This document shows positions 1 through 8,561 of a stretch of DNA of 64,000 nt, piece after piece. The number at the start of each line of letters is the position of its first letter. Within the stretch, counting starts at the first letter, position 1. The stretch is from NCBI GenBank assembly GCA_963665195.1, contig OY762070.1, positions 62,001 through 126,000 on the forward strand, written 5' to 3'. The notes beneath the pieces are model-generated. The model did not search any database. It had not been told where the DNA came from and saw only the letters and a list, made by a program, of their open reading frames with translations. Both the position numbers and the translations under genes were made by a program. Source of the DNA: VXYL01 sp963665195 (GTDB lineage Bacteria; Pseudomonadota; Gammaproteobacteria; Pseudomonadales; Azotimanducaceae).

Positions 1-875
1 AAGTAGTAGCCGCCCGTCTCCGGCGTGACCAGGAACTCCACTGTGCCGGCGTTGACGTAATCCGCGGCCTGCACCAGCTTCACGGCGTCCGCCAGCATGC
101 GCTCGCGCAGTTCCGCGTCCAGGCCGGGCGCGGGCGCCGTCTCGATCACCTTCTGGTTGCGCAGCTGCACCGAACAGTCGCGTTCGTGCAGATGCACCGT
201 GTTGCCTTCGCCGTCCGCGAGAACCTGCACTTCGATGTGGCGGGGTCGCTCGATGAGCTTCTCGACGAACAGCGAGCCGTCGCCGAACGCGGCCTCGGCC
301 TCGCTGCGGCAGCGCTCGAAGGCATCGCACAGCGCGTTCGCATCCGCGACCGCGCGCATCCCCCGCCCGCCGCCGCCCCCCGCGGCCTTGAGCATCACCG
401 GATAGCCGATCTCGGCGGCAAGCGCCTGCGCCTCAGCCGCCGAACCGAGTGCCGCATCGCTGCCGGGCACGGTGGGAATGCCGAGGGATGCGGCCAGCGT
501 CCGAGCCTGCACCTTGTCCCCGAAGAGCTTCAGCGCCGCGGGCGAGGGTCCGATGAAGGCGATGCCGGCCTCGGCGCAACGTTCGGCGAAGGCGGCGTTC
601 TCGGCAAGGAATCCGTAGCCCGGATGCACGCAGTCGCAACCGGCGTCCGTGGCGATGCCGAGAATCGCCTCGGCATCGAGATACGCCCCCACCGGATCGG
701 CGCCCGCAGTGCCGTTGATCTCTCGCGCAACGGTCGCGATCCGCGTATGCAGCGACAGGGCGTCAGCCGGCGCATAGACGCCGACCGACTCGATGCCGAG
801 CGACGCCGCCGCCTTGGCGATGCGGATCGCGATCTCGCCGCGATTGCTGACCAGAACGCGCTGATGGAGTGCCAC
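1..875 (-). CDS. Biotin carboxylase (ATP-grasp) subunit or domain, C-terminus outside window
   Basis: The reverse strand encodes about 291 residues of a biotin carboxylase, the enzyme part that uses ATP and bicarbonate to carboxylate biotin in acetyl-, propionyl- or related acyl-CoA carboxylases. Family hallmarks are seen: RVLVSNRGEIAIRI at the N-terminus, HPGYGFLAEN, the glycine-rich ATP-grasp loop AAGGGGGRGMR, and FVEKLIERPRHIEVQ followed by HERDCSVQLRNQKVIE. The GTG start at 875 is chosen because homology begins immediately there; no strong ribosome binding site is visible. The reading frame runs off the left edge, so it cannot be decided whether this is a stand-alone AccC, an acyl-CoA carboxylase alpha subunit with a biotinyl domain, or a larger fusion. 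It is divergent from the SDR gene at 1156, with a large inverted repeat between them. Confidence 0.9.
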   Translation of the reverse strand, partial: MALHQRVLVSNRGEIAIRIAKAAASLGIESVGVYAPADALSLHTRIATVAREINGTAGADPVGAYLDAEAILGIATDAGCDCVHPGYGFLAENAAFAERCAEAGIAFIGPSPAALKLFGDKVQARTLAASLGIPTVPGSDAALGSAAEAQALAAEIGYPVMLKAAGGGGGRGMRAVADANALCDAFERCRSEAEAAFGDGSLFVEKLIERPRHIEVQVLADGEGNTVHLHERDCSVQLRNQKVIETAPAPGLDAELRERMLADAVKLVQAADYVNAGTVEFLVTPETGGYY

Positions 876-945
876 GATGAGCCTGCCCCCGACCAAAGCC
901 GAAGGGCCAATGATCGTTGAAGGGCGCCGCCTGGCGCAATGGCCG

Positions 946-1113
946 CGACGCCGCGGGGTGTACGACAGAACTCTGCCAAGCACCGTACATGGCCCCGGGA
1001 CGGGCAGGGCAAGCCCCGCCCCTGCGACGGCTGGACTTGCCCCGCCCGTGCCGGAGTCATGTACGGGGCCTGGCGCGTTGGGCAGAGGTTCGTCGTACAC
1101 CCGACGCCGCGGC
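946..1113. repeat. Large imperfect inverted repeat made of two copies of an interspersed repeat
   Basis: Two arms of about 65-80 bases face each other around a centre near 1020. Each arm, read outward, has a GC-rich box with CTTGCCC, then CATGTACGG, then CTCTGCC or GGCAGAG, then TCGTACACCC. The left arm (946-1012) reads outward on the minus strand toward the biotin carboxylase, 80 bases from its start. The right arm (1035-1113) reads outward on the plus strand toward the SDR gene, 53 bases from its start. Related single copies occur at 4569-4596, 13381-13459 and 41973-42059. It could be a miniature mobile element, a REP-like palindrome or a bidirectional regulatory element; the sequence alone does not decide. 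Confidence 0.75.
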
Positions 1114-1155
1114 GCCCGTGCTACTGTCTCGCGGATCGACCGGGGGAGGGCGACG

Positions 1156-2007
1156 GTGGTGCAGCACGGGCGGCTTCAGGGCAAGGTAGCGATCATCACC
1201 GGCGGTGCCAGCGGCATGGGCGCTGCGACGGTGCGGCGTTTCGTGGGCGCGGGCGCCCGCGTCGTCGTCGCGGACCTGCAGGAGGACAAGGGCGCCGAAA
1301 TCGCCGCCGAGTGCGGCGACGCGGCGCTGTTCATCAAGACTGATGTGGGCGTCGAAGCCGATGTCGAGGCCATGGTGGCGCTTGCCGTCGAACGCTTCGG
1401 GCGCCTCGACTGCCTGTTCAACAACGCCGGCTTCGGCGGCGTGTCCGGCAGCATCGACGAGACGGACATGGGCGAACCCTACGCCCGCACGGTTGCCGGA
1501 TTGCTCACCGGGCCGGTGCTCGGCATGAAGCATGCCGCGCCGATCATGAAGGAACAGGGCGGCGGCAGCATCATCTCCACGGCCAGCGTCGCCGGCTTGC
1601 GCGGCGGCATGGGGCCGCACGTCTACAGCGCCCTCAAGGCCGCCGTCATCGGCCTGACGCGCAGCGTGGCGGTGGAACTGGCAGCCCATTCGATCCGCGT
1701 CAACGCCATCTGTCCCGGCGGCATCATGACGCCGATCTTCCTCGGTGGCCGGCAGCTCAAGGCGGGCGCGAACGCCAGTTTGGAGGATGTGCTCGCTCCG
1801 GCCTTCGCCGAGATGCAGCCGGTGCCCCGCGCCGGCGAGGGCAAGGACATCGCCGACATGGCGCTGTTCCTCGCCAGCGACGACTCCACCTTCGTCACCG
1901 GCCAAGCGCTGGTGGTCGACGGCGGCCTGACGGTAGGCCGGCGGCGTCTTCAGGATCGGCGGCAGAGGACCGTCTGGAAGGCGCTGCGATCGCTTGTGGA
2001 CGAGTGA
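1156..2007 (+). CDS. Short-chain dehydrogenase/reductase (SDR)
   Basis: A 283-residue classical SDR, a cytosolic NAD(P)-dependent alcohol/ketone oxidoreductase. The cofactor loop TGGASGMG lies near residue 15, followed by the NNAG motif and a catalytic serine in STASVAG. The catalytic pair is Tyr157 and Lys161 in YSALK (more often YSASK), and VNAICPGGIMTP follows. The GTG start at 1156 sits five bases after a strong purine tract (GGGGAGGG at 1143-1150). A -10-like TACTGT lies at 1122-1127. After the usual SDR terminus (VDGGLT) there are about 25 extra arginine-rich residues, which suggests that the original stop codon was lost. Substrate unknown. Confidence 0.9.
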   Translation: MVQHGRLQGKVAIITGGASGMGAATVRRFVGAGARVVVADLQEDKGAEIAAECGDAALFIKTDVGVEADVEAMVALAVERFGRLDCLFNNAGFGGVSGSIDETDMGEPYARTVAGLLTGPVLGMKHAAPIMKEQGGGSIISTASVAGLRGGMGPHVYSALKAAVIGLTRSVAVELAAHSIRVNAICPGGIMTPIFLGGRQLKAGANASLEDVLAPAFAEMQPVPRAGEGKDIADMALFLASDDSTFVTGQALVVDGGLTVGRRRLQDRRQRTVWKALRSLVDE

Positions 2008-2100
2008 CCTCGTTGTCCGCGCGCTTTCCGGGAGTTCTCATCGAACTCGAAAATGCGCATGCGGTCGGCTAGGCTTCATGCAAGCGTCAGGAGTGCGGGA

Positions 2101-4551
2101 ATGCAAGGATCCGATCGACCCCGGCGACGCGAGCCGATGCGCGCGCCGTTGGCTGGGAAGGCCACGGTGGCCTTGACTGTGCTGGTGCTTTGCGTCGGTG
2201 CCTTGGCCGATGCGAGACCCAATGTCATTCTGCTGATGGCCGACGACATGGGGTGGGCGCAGACCGGCTACTACGGCCATCCGATCATGAAGACCCCGAA
2301 CCTCGACGACATGGCGCGCCACGGGCTGCGGATGGACCGGTTCTATGCCGGTGCGCCCAGTTGCACGCCGACCCGGGCATCGGTCCTCACGGGCCGCACG
2401 AATGACCGAACGGGCGCGTTTCGCGTCGGGCATTCCATCAACAAGCAGGAAAAGATGCTCTCGACGGCCTTCAGGGATGCCGGCTACTCGACAGCCCATT
2501 TCGGCAAGTGGCATCTCAATCAGGGAGGCGCGGAAGGCCATCCGCTGCCGGCCGACGACCCCCACAGTCCAGGCCAGCTCGGCTTCGACTACTGGCTGAG
2601 CGCGACCAGCGGATTCGACCGTTTCGACATTGAGGGCGGCCGCTTCGAGCTGAGCCGAAACGGCACCGTGGAGCGGTTCGGAGGCGATGGCTCGGAGGTC
2701 ATCGTCGATGAAGCCCTGAAGTACATCGAGGCACAGGTCGCCGAACAGAAGCCCGTGTTCGTCGTCATCTGGTACTCGGCGCCGCACGGTCCGTGGGAGG
2801 CATCGGCGCAAGACATCAAGCCGTTCCTGGGGGTGGTTGATCGAACATCGGCGCACATGCATGGCGAAATCGTTGCCATGGACCGATCCATCGGTCGTCT
2901 GAGGCAGGGATTGAAGGATTTGGGGATAGCGGGCAACACGCTCGTCTGGTTCACCAGCGACAACGGCGGAACGCCCAATATCGACTATCCCGCCGACTGC
3001 AGCGTCGAGTTGGACCCCGATCTAACCAGCGAGGAAACCAGCGCGATCGGCTGCTATCGGGGCGTTCGCCCGGATGCTACCGGCCATCTGCGCGGCTTCA
3101 AGAAGGACTTCTACGAAGGCGGGCTGCGCGTGCCGACCATCATCGAGTGGCCGGGCGGCATCGAGCCGCGCGTATCCAACTTCCCCGCCGGCACCGTGGA
3201 CATCTTCCCTACGATGATCGATGTCGCCGGACTCGGTTGGGACTCCATCAACAAGATGCACGATGGCATCTCGCTCGCCCGCGTCTTCGAGTCCGAGCCG
3301 GGGCGGCGCGGGCGACCGTTGGGGTTCAGGGCGAGCGACGGCAGGATGTGGCTGGACAACGACTGGAAGCTTGTCCAGAACGTCTCCTACGCCGAAGGAC
3401 GGTTCATTAAGGCACCGTTCGAGCTGTACAACGTGATTGGCGATCCGAGCGAAGAGCGGGACCTTTCCGAACTCTACCCGCAAGTGGCCGAGCGCATGCG
3501 CAGGCAGCTGGACGCTTGGAGCGTCTCGGTGAGCCGAAGCGCATTGGGCGCCGACTATCCGGAGGGGCGAGTGCTTCCTTCGGGACGAGAACCCGACCCG
3601 GAGGTGGATGCCCGCAGAGCCCGCCGGATGAAGGAATGGGCGCAGGAAGTGGCCGCGTGGGAGCGCCGCCGCGCGAGTGTCAGCAGCACAGGAGATGACA
3701 TGATCGACCGGTCGCCGCCCGGCACCCTGATCCACCGCCCGGACTTCCCCTCGACGCTCATTCCGCCTCGGCCCGTGGATGTGTGGCTGCCGGATGGCTA
3801 CGAAGCCGCAGGCGATCATCGATATCCGGTCGTCTACATGCACGATGGCCAGTTCATGTTCGATCGGGAACACTCGCCCTACGTCGGCACGGACTGGCTG
3901 TGGGATGTCGACAAGACCATGACGGGGCTTGTGCGGAAAGGGGAGATCAGACCGGCAATCGCGGTCTCGGTGTGGATGAACGATGCGAAGAAGGTGAGCC
4001 GCCGAGCCGAGTACATGCCGCGGAAGTTCGTGACCGACGCTGTATGGCAGCGGTTGGTCGAGGAGCAGCAGGACTTGGCGGATCAGCAGCTCGGCTCCGA
4101 CAGCTACCTGCGCTTTCTCGTCCAAGAGCTCAAGCCGTTCATCGATCGGACGTACCGCACGCGGACCGGTCCGCAGGACACGTTCGTCATGGGGTCGAGC
4201 ATGGGCGGCTTGCTCTCCGCCTACGCCATCGCCGAATACCCCGGCGTCTTCGGCGGCGCCGCCTGCATGTCCTCCGACTGGACCAGTGCGAAGGAGGCCT
4301 ACGTCGAGTGGCTGAGGGACCACTTGCCGCCCGCCGGCTCGCATCGGATCTACTTCGACTACGGCACCGAGACGCGCGATGCCGGCTATGCCTCCTATCA
4401 GCTGCAAATGGACGAAGCGATGCGCAGCAACGGCTACCGAGCCGGCGACGACTGGATCACGCGCCGGTTCGAGGGAGCGGACCACACCCCCAGAGCGTGG
4501 CGGGAGCGGCTGCACGTTCCCTTGAAGTTCCTGCTTGCGCCGCGGCAGTGA
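2101..4551 (+). CDS. Secreted sulfatase fused to an esterase-type alpha/beta hydrolase
   Basis: An 816-residue two-domain protein. After an N-terminal signal segment (hydrophobic TVALTVLVLCVGALA), residues about 37-520 form a type I sulfatase: VILLMADDMGW supplies metal ligands and SCTPTRASVLTGR carries the CxPxR formylglycine signature, with Cys88 as the residue to be converted. The last ~270 residues are an esterase D/feruloyl-esterase-like hydrolase (PF00756 type), with VVYMHDGQFMFD, the nucleophile elbow GSSMG (Ser700) and a late GADHTPRAW that could hold the catalytic His. The ATG at 2101 is preceded by AGGAG at seven bases; an in-frame ATG at 2137 would also leave a signal peptide. Periplasmic action on a sulfated and esterified glycan is an inference. 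It needs an anaerobic or FGE-type sulfatase-maturing enzyme, not seen here. Confidence 0.88.
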   Translation: MQGSDRPRRREPMRAPLAGKATVALTVLVLCVGALADARPNVILLMADDMGWAQTGYYGHPIMKTPNLDDMARHGLRMDRFYAGAPSCTPTRASVLTGRTNDRTGAFRVGHSINKQEKMLSTAFRDAGYSTAHFGKWHLNQGGAEGHPLPADDPHSPGQLGFDYWLSATSGFDRFDIEGGRFELSRNGTVERFGGDGSEVIVDEALKYIEAQVAEQKPVFVVIWYSAPHGPWEASAQDIKPFLGVVDRTSAHMHGEIVAMDRSIGRLRQGLKDLGIAGNTLVWFTSDNGGTPNIDYPADCSVELDPDLTSEETSAIGCYRGVRPDATGHLRGFKKDFYEGGLRVPTIIEWPGGIEPRVSNFPAGTVDIFPTMIDVAGLGWDSINKMHDGISLARVFESEPGRRGRPLGFRASDGRMWLDNDWKLVQNVSYAEGRFIKAPFELYNVIGDPSEERDLSELYPQVAERMRRQLDAWSVSVSRSALGADYPEGRVLPSGREPDPEVDARRARRMKEWAQEVAAWERRRASVSSTGDDMIDRSPPGTLIHRPDFPSTLIPPRPVDVWLPDGYEAAGDHRYPVVYMHDGQFMFDREHSPYVGTDWLWDVDKTMTGLVRKGEIRPAIAVSVWMNDAKKVSRRAEYMPRKFVTDAVWQRLVEEQQDLADQQLGSDSYLRFLVQELKPFIDRTYRTRTGPQDTFVMGSSMGGLLSAYAIAEYPGVFGGAACMSSDWTSAKEAYVEWLRDHLPPAGSHRIYFDYGTETRDAGYASYQLQMDEAMRSNGYRAGDDWITRRFEGADHTPRAWRERLHVPLKFLLAPRQ

Positions 4552-4568
4552 TGCCGAGCATCTTCGCC

Positions 4569-4596
4569 CATGTCCGGCGAGATCTGTCGTACACCC
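4569..4596 (+). repeat. Short copy of the CATG...TCGTACACCC interspersed repeat
   Basis: CATGTCCGG is followed after seven bases by CTGTCGTACACCC, matching the outer half of the 946-1113 arms. It lies between the sulfatase gene and the lipoprotein gene at 4672, pointing at the latter with 75 bases between repeat and start codon. The GC-rich CTTGCCC half of the repeat is missing here. Confidence 0.55.
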
Positions 4597-4671
4597 ACCG
4601 GCGAATGCGGCGCATCGCGCTGCCGGGCTTGTGTTAAGGTCGAGGCGCTAGACAGCTCGAGGGGAAGGGTC

Positions 4672-5547
4672 TTGCATCGAATCATCATCGTATTGCTCGC
4701 GGCAGCCTTGGCGTCCTGCGAAGTCCGGGTGGGCACCGGGGCCGAGTCCGACGGCGCCTACGTCGCGCCGCGTGGGCCCGGTGGCGTCAACCCGGACCTG
4801 AACGGCGTCTGGCAGGCGCTGAACGAGGCCAACTACGACTTGGAGCGGCACATGGCGAGGCCCTCCATGTCCTTGCGCGACGGCCCCTACGGGCCGCTGC
4901 CGGATCTCGCCACGGTGCGCTTGGGCGCGGTCGCCTCCGTGCCGCCGAGCCTCGGCGTCGTCGAGGGCGGGACCATCCCGTACACGCCGGAGGCGCTGGC
5001 CATCCGCGACGAGAACCGCAAGCACTGGATCGAGCGGGACCCGGAGATCAAGTGCTTCCTCCCTGGCATCCCCCGCGCGACCTACATGCCGCAGCCGTTC
5101 CGCATCCTGCAAGGCGACAAGGAGATCGAGATCGTCTACCAGTGGGCGGGCGCGGTGCGCAATATCTACAGCGAAGACCCCGGCCCCGCGCCGGTGGACT
5201 CCTGGATGGGCCAATCGGTGGCGAGCTGGGAGGACGATACGCTCGTGCTCACCGTCACCGGCCTCATCGAGCAGACCTGGCTCGACCGCGCCGGCAACCA
5301 CCACAGCAACCAGATGACGGTGGTGGAGCGCTACACGCCGACCGGCCCGAACCACTTGCGCTACGAAGCCACCATCGAAGACCCGGAGACGTTCACCCGG
5401 CCGTGGAAGATCAGCATGCCGCTGTACCGCCGCATGGAGCCGAACGCCATGATCCTGGACTTCAAGTGCGTGGCCTTCGTCGAAGAGCTGATGTACGGCC
5501 AGTGGCGGCGCAACCCCTTGCCGCGCTGGCCTGAAACCGACGAGTAG
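4672..5547 (+). CDS. Secreted lipoprotein of unknown function, paralogue of the next gene
   Basis: A 291-residue protein starting at TTG 4672 behind GGGGAAGGG. The N-terminus IIIVLLAAALASC is a lipoprotein signal with lipobox LASC, so it is probably membrane-anchored and periplasmic. The mature part begins with PDLNGVWQ. It contains SWEDDTLVLTVTGL and a following VVERYTPTGPNHLRYEATIEDP, the same order of motifs as in the protein at 5557 (GWWEGDTLVVDT, VVERFTRIDENSLLY), so the two are members of one family. I know the family only as conserved secreted proteins without assigned function. It is the first gene of a run that continues to 8330. Confidence 0.8.
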   Translation: MHRIIIVLLAAALASCEVRVGTGAESDGAYVAPRGPGGVNPDLNGVWQALNEANYDLERHMARPSMSLRDGPYGPLPDLATVRLGAVASVPPSLGVVEGGTIPYTPEALAIRDENRKHWIERDPEIKCFLPGIPRATYMPQPFRILQGDKEIEIVYQWAGAVRNIYSEDPGPAPVDSWMGQSVASWEDDTLVLTVTGLIEQTWLDRAGNHHSNQMTVVERYTPTGPNHLRYEATIEDPETFTRPWKISMPLYRRMEPNAMILDFKCVAFVEELMYGQWRRNPLPRWPETDE

Positions 5548-5556
5548 GAGGAAGCG

Positions 5557-6666
5557 ATGGACTCCACGCGAACCGAACGCGCCAAGTCGCAGCGGGCGAT
5601 GCACTGGGTGGTGGTCGCCTTCGGCATCGCCGCCGCGGTGCTGATCGTGGTCGCCACGCGCATGGCCTGGGGCGAAATCCCGCGCACCGCAGACGGCAAG
5701 CCGGACCTCTCCGGCTACTACGACACCGCCACCATCACGCCGCTCGAACGCAGGGGCGATGACGAGTTCCTCACCGAGGAACGTGCCGAGTTCAACGCCA
5801 ACCGGGCCGCGCAGGGCCTCGCCGAGGGCTCCGCGGACCAGGACCCGAACCGCGAAGCGCCGCCGGTGGGCGGCGACGGCTCGCGCGGCGCCGCCGGCAA
5901 CGTCGGCGGCTACGACTCGTTCTGGGTGGACCCCGGCGAGAAGAACTTCCAGATCGACGGCAAGTACCGCACTTCCATCGTCATCGACCCGCCCAACGGC
6001 CGCCGCCCGCCGATCACCGACGAAGCGCGGCAGCGCATGGCGAACATGTACCGCGGCATGAGACGCCAGAACGACGGCACGGCGTGGTGGCTGGAGAACG
6101 ACGGTCCCGGCCCCTACGACGGCCCGGAAATCCGCCCGCTGCCGGACCGCTGCCTGCTCGGCTTCGGCTCCACCGCCGGCCCGCCGATGCTCCCCACCCT
6201 CTACAACAACCACAAGCGCATCGTGCAGACGCCGGACCACATCATGATCCTCACCGAGATGGTCCACGACGCCCGCATCGTGCGCATGAACAGCGAGCAC
6301 GCCCCGGACGACGTGCGCCGCTGGCTAGGCGACTCGATCGGCTGGTGGGAAGGCGACACGCTGGTGGTGGACACCATCCACTTCAACGACACGCCTTCCA
6401 TGCGCCAGGCATCGCGCAACCTGCATGTGGTGGAGCGCTTCACCCGCATCGACGAGAACTCGCTGCTCTACAACTTCACTGTGGAAGACCCGAGCACTTG
6501 GGAAGCGCCGTGGACGGGCGAGTACGTCTGGCCGCAGACGGACGAGGCGGTGTACGAGTACGCCTGCCACGAGGGCAACTACTCGATGGGCAACATCCTG
6601 CGCGGCGCCCGTCGCTTAGAACGCGATGCGATGGCCGCCCAGGCAGAGACGAGCGGCGACGAGTAG
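5557..6666 (+). CDS. Membrane-anchored periplasmic protein of unknown function
   Basis: A 369-residue protein with a very good ribosome binding site (TAGGAGGAAGCG before ATG), nine bases after the preceding stop. One transmembrane anchor lies at residues ~15-38 (VVVAFGIAAAVLIVVATRMAWG). The rest is exported and rich in Trp, Asp and Asn. The core motif is IGWWEGDTLVVDTIHFND, followed by VVERFTR and the terminal EYACHEGNYSMGNILRGAR. It is a longer paralogue of the lipoprotein at 4672. Being followed by DUF6152 and DUF6644 genes suggests one envelope-associated unit; no catalytic residues can be assigned. Confidence 0.85.
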   Translation: MDSTRTERAKSQRAMHWVVVAFGIAAAVLIVVATRMAWGEIPRTADGKPDLSGYYDTATITPLERRGDDEFLTEERAEFNANRAAQGLAEGSADQDPNREAPPVGGDGSRGAAGNVGGYDSFWVDPGEKNFQIDGKYRTSIVIDPPNGRRPPITDEARQRMANMYRGMRRQNDGTAWWLENDGPGPYDGPEIRPLPDRCLLGFGSTAGPPMLPTLYNNHKRIVQTPDHIMILTEMVHDARIVRMNSEHAPDDVRRWLGDSIGWWEGDTLVVDTIHFNDTPSMRQASRNLHVVERFTRIDENSLLYNFTVEDPSTWEAPWTGEYVWPQTDEAVYEYACHEGNYSMGNILRGARRLERDAMAAQAETSGDE

Positions 6667-6667
6667 G

Positions 6668-6685
6668 CGCGTCGCAAGCGACGCG
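6668..6685. repeat. Perfect intergenic hairpin
   Basis: CGCGTCGC, loop AA, GCGACGCG: an uninterrupted 8-bp stem directly after the stop codon at 6666 and 25 bases before the next start. No T-tract follows, so it is not a standard intrinsic terminator. It may protect or process the mRNA between two genes of the same run. Confidence 0.6.
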
Positions 6686-6710
6686 ATCCGAGAACCAAAG
6701 GAGAGAGACG

Positions 6711-7199
6711 ATGAAGACGAAACTGATCCATCCGCTCGCGGCCGCCGCGGCGCTGGCGGCCTTGGCGCTCGCCGGCCCGAGCGCGTCCGCCCACCATGCC
6801 TTCGGGGCCGAGTTCGATCCCAACCGGCCGTTGCTCATCAAGGGCCCGGTGGTGAAGATCGAGTGGACCAACCCGCACGCCTGGTTCCACGTCGAGCACA
6901 CCAACGAGGACGGCACCACGACGGTGTGGATGATGGAGGCCGGCACGCCCAACACGCTGCTGCGGCGCGGCATCCACCGCAACTCGGTGCCCATCGGAAC
7001 GGAGGTCATCATCGACGGCTACCAGTCCAAGGACCTCTCCAACAGCGGCAACGGCCGCAACATGACCTTCGCCAACGGCCAGACTCTGTTCATGGGTTCG
7101 AGCGGCACCGGCGCGCCCCGCGATGGCGCGGACCCGACTGAACCGCCGCGCCCGGCGGAGACGGAGGAGGCGGAGGAAGCCGAGGAACAGGGCAGCTAG
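6711..7199 (+). CDS. DUF6152 family periplasmic protein
   Basis: A 162-residue exported protein, ATG preceded by AAAGGAGAGAGACG. The signal peptide (AAAALAALALAGPSASA) ends before HHAFGAEFD. The conserved HHAF near the mature N-terminus, VVKIEWTNPHAWFHVE and the GTPNTLLRRGI motif match DUF6152, a family of small periplasmic proteins with an OB-like fold expected. The C-terminus is an acidic low-complexity tail (Glu/Ala repeats). The His-rich mature N-terminus could bind metal, which is an inference only. It is usually found beside DUF6644 membrane genes, as here. Confidence 0.8.
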   Translation: MKTKLIHPLAAAAALAALALAGPSASAHHAFGAEFDPNRPLLIKGPVVKIEWTNPHAWFHVEHTNEDGTTTVWMMEAGTPNTLLRRGIHRNSVPIGTEVIIDGYQSKDLSNSGNGRNMTFANGQTLFMGSSGTGAPRDGADPTEPPRPAETEEAEEAEEQGS

Positions 7200-7248
7200 C
7201 GCCGTCAAGCGTCGGCCAGCCACTCGGCGTTCGGCGTAGCCCGCGCCC

Positions 7249-7836
7249 TTGACGGACATCTCCCCCTACGAGCCGTCGCTGATCCACAGCTTCGCGCTGT
7301 GGCTGGACAGCCACGCATGGAGCACGGCGCTGCACGAATCGTTGTGGGTCTACCCGCTCGTCGAGTCCACCCACGTTCTGACCGTCATGCTCTTCGTCGG
7401 CATGCTGGCCATGGTGGACTTGCGGATGCTTGGCGTCGCCTTCCGCGAAACTCCGGTCTCCGAGATGACGCGCCGCGTGCTGCCCTGGTCCGTCGCCGGC
7501 TTCGTCATCATGATGGCCACCGGCGTCGTGCTCTTCTACGCCATCCCCGTGCGCACCGCGCATAGCGTCTGGTTCCGCGTGAAGGTGATTCTCCTGATCG
7601 TCGCCGCCATCAACGCGTGGTGGTTCCACCGCCGCGTCTCCTTGGACCGCGACCGCTGGGACAGCCAGCCGAAACCGCCGTTCAATGTCCGCCTCACCGC
7701 CGCAATCTCCCTCGGCTGCTGGACCGGCGTCATCGTCTTCGGCCGCATGATCGCCTACAACTGGTTCGACTGCGAACGCTCGCAGTCCGCCTTCATCGCT
7801 TGGGCGGCAGGCTGCGCCGCGGAGCTTGATTCATGA
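7249..7836 (+). CDS. DUF6644-type integral membrane protein
   Basis: A 195-residue protein starting at TTG 7249, the only plausible start upstream of the first conserved segment. Four to five hydrophobic segments are visible (THVLTVMLFVGMLAMV, VAGFVIMMATGVVLFY, VKVILLIVAAINAWWF, AISLGCWTGVIVFGRM). Conserved elements HESLWVYPLVESTHVL, DLRMLG and the Lys/His/Arg residues near the membrane are shared with the next gene, so this is a tandem duplication. Its stop overlaps the following ATG (ATGA). A heme- or quinone-binding role is conceivable from the membrane histidines but is not shown. Confidence 0.75.
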   Translation: MTDISPYEPSLIHSFALWLDSHAWSTALHESLWVYPLVESTHVLTVMLFVGMLAMVDLRMLGVAFRETPVSEMTRRVLPWSVAGFVIMMATGVVLFYAIPVRTAHSVWFRVKVILLIVAAINAWWFHRRVSLDRDRWDSQPKPPFNVRLTAAISLGCWTGVIVFGRMIAYNWFDCERSQSAFIAWAAGCAAELDS

Positions 7837-8330
7837 CCCCCACCTGGTGCGAGTCGTTCGGCTGGTTCGACGCCTACGACCGCATGGAGCAGACGTGGAT
7901 CGGCGAGGTGATCCGCGAATCGCTCTGGCTGTTCCCAGGCATCGAAGCGGTGCATCTGCTGGGGCTCGCGATGTTGGGGGGCTCGGTGCTGGTAGTGGAC
8001 CTGCGGCTCCTGGGCCTGGGGCTGACGCGCCTCACCACGCGGCAGGTGAGCGCCAACGCCAAGCCGTGGTTCATCGGCGCGCTGGTGCTGATGTTCGCCA
8101 CGGGGATACCGCTGTTCCTCTCCGAAGCCATCAAGTGCTGCTTCAACCACTCGTTCGAGGTGAAGATCGCGGCGCTGGCGCTGGGGATCGTGTTCACGTT
8201 TGGAGTACGGAACCCGTTGGCTGCGAGGAGCGACGCGCCGGTGTGGGTGGCTAGAGTCGTCGGCTTGGTGTCGCTCGGTCTGTGGTTCACGGTGGCGGGC
8301 GCAGGGCGCTGGATCGGGTTTTCTGGGTAG
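7833..8330 (+). CDS. DUF6644-type integral membrane protein, tandem paralogue
   Basis: A 165-residue membrane protein whose ATG overlaps the stop of the preceding gene by four bases, implying translational coupling. It repeats the pattern of its neighbour: RESLWLFPGIEAVHLLGLAMLGGSVLVVDLRLLGLGL, FIGALVLMFATGIPLFLSE, VKIAALALGIVFTFGVRN and a last segment ending GAGRWIGF. The two proteins may form a heterodimer. It is the last gene of the 4672-8330 run; about 230 bases without recognisable signals follow. Confidence 0.75.
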   Translation: MTPTWCESFGWFDAYDRMEQTWIGEVIRESLWLFPGIEAVHLLGLAMLGGSVLVVDLRLLGLGLTRLTTRQVSANAKPWFIGALVLMFATGIPLFLSEAIKCCFNHSFEVKIAALALGIVFTFGVRNPLAARSDAPVWVARVVGLVSLGLWFTVAGAGRWIGFSG

Positions 8331-8561
8331 AGGGCTCAAATCCCCTTACGCCGCGTGACAGGCGTCACGTCATATGGATGATGTTTGGTACTACCCCTTC
8401 CGCGACTGTTGGGGAAAGCTGGCGTAGGCGTTGGATCCGTCGGAGCTGGGTGTTCGCAGTGCGCTTGCGGATAGCAGAGCACAGACGTCCGCTTCGGAGT
8501 AACCTCGTGTCCGAGGAGCGGACCCAGTGGCTTTCGGCAACTTGGTTGAGTGGAGGTCAGC

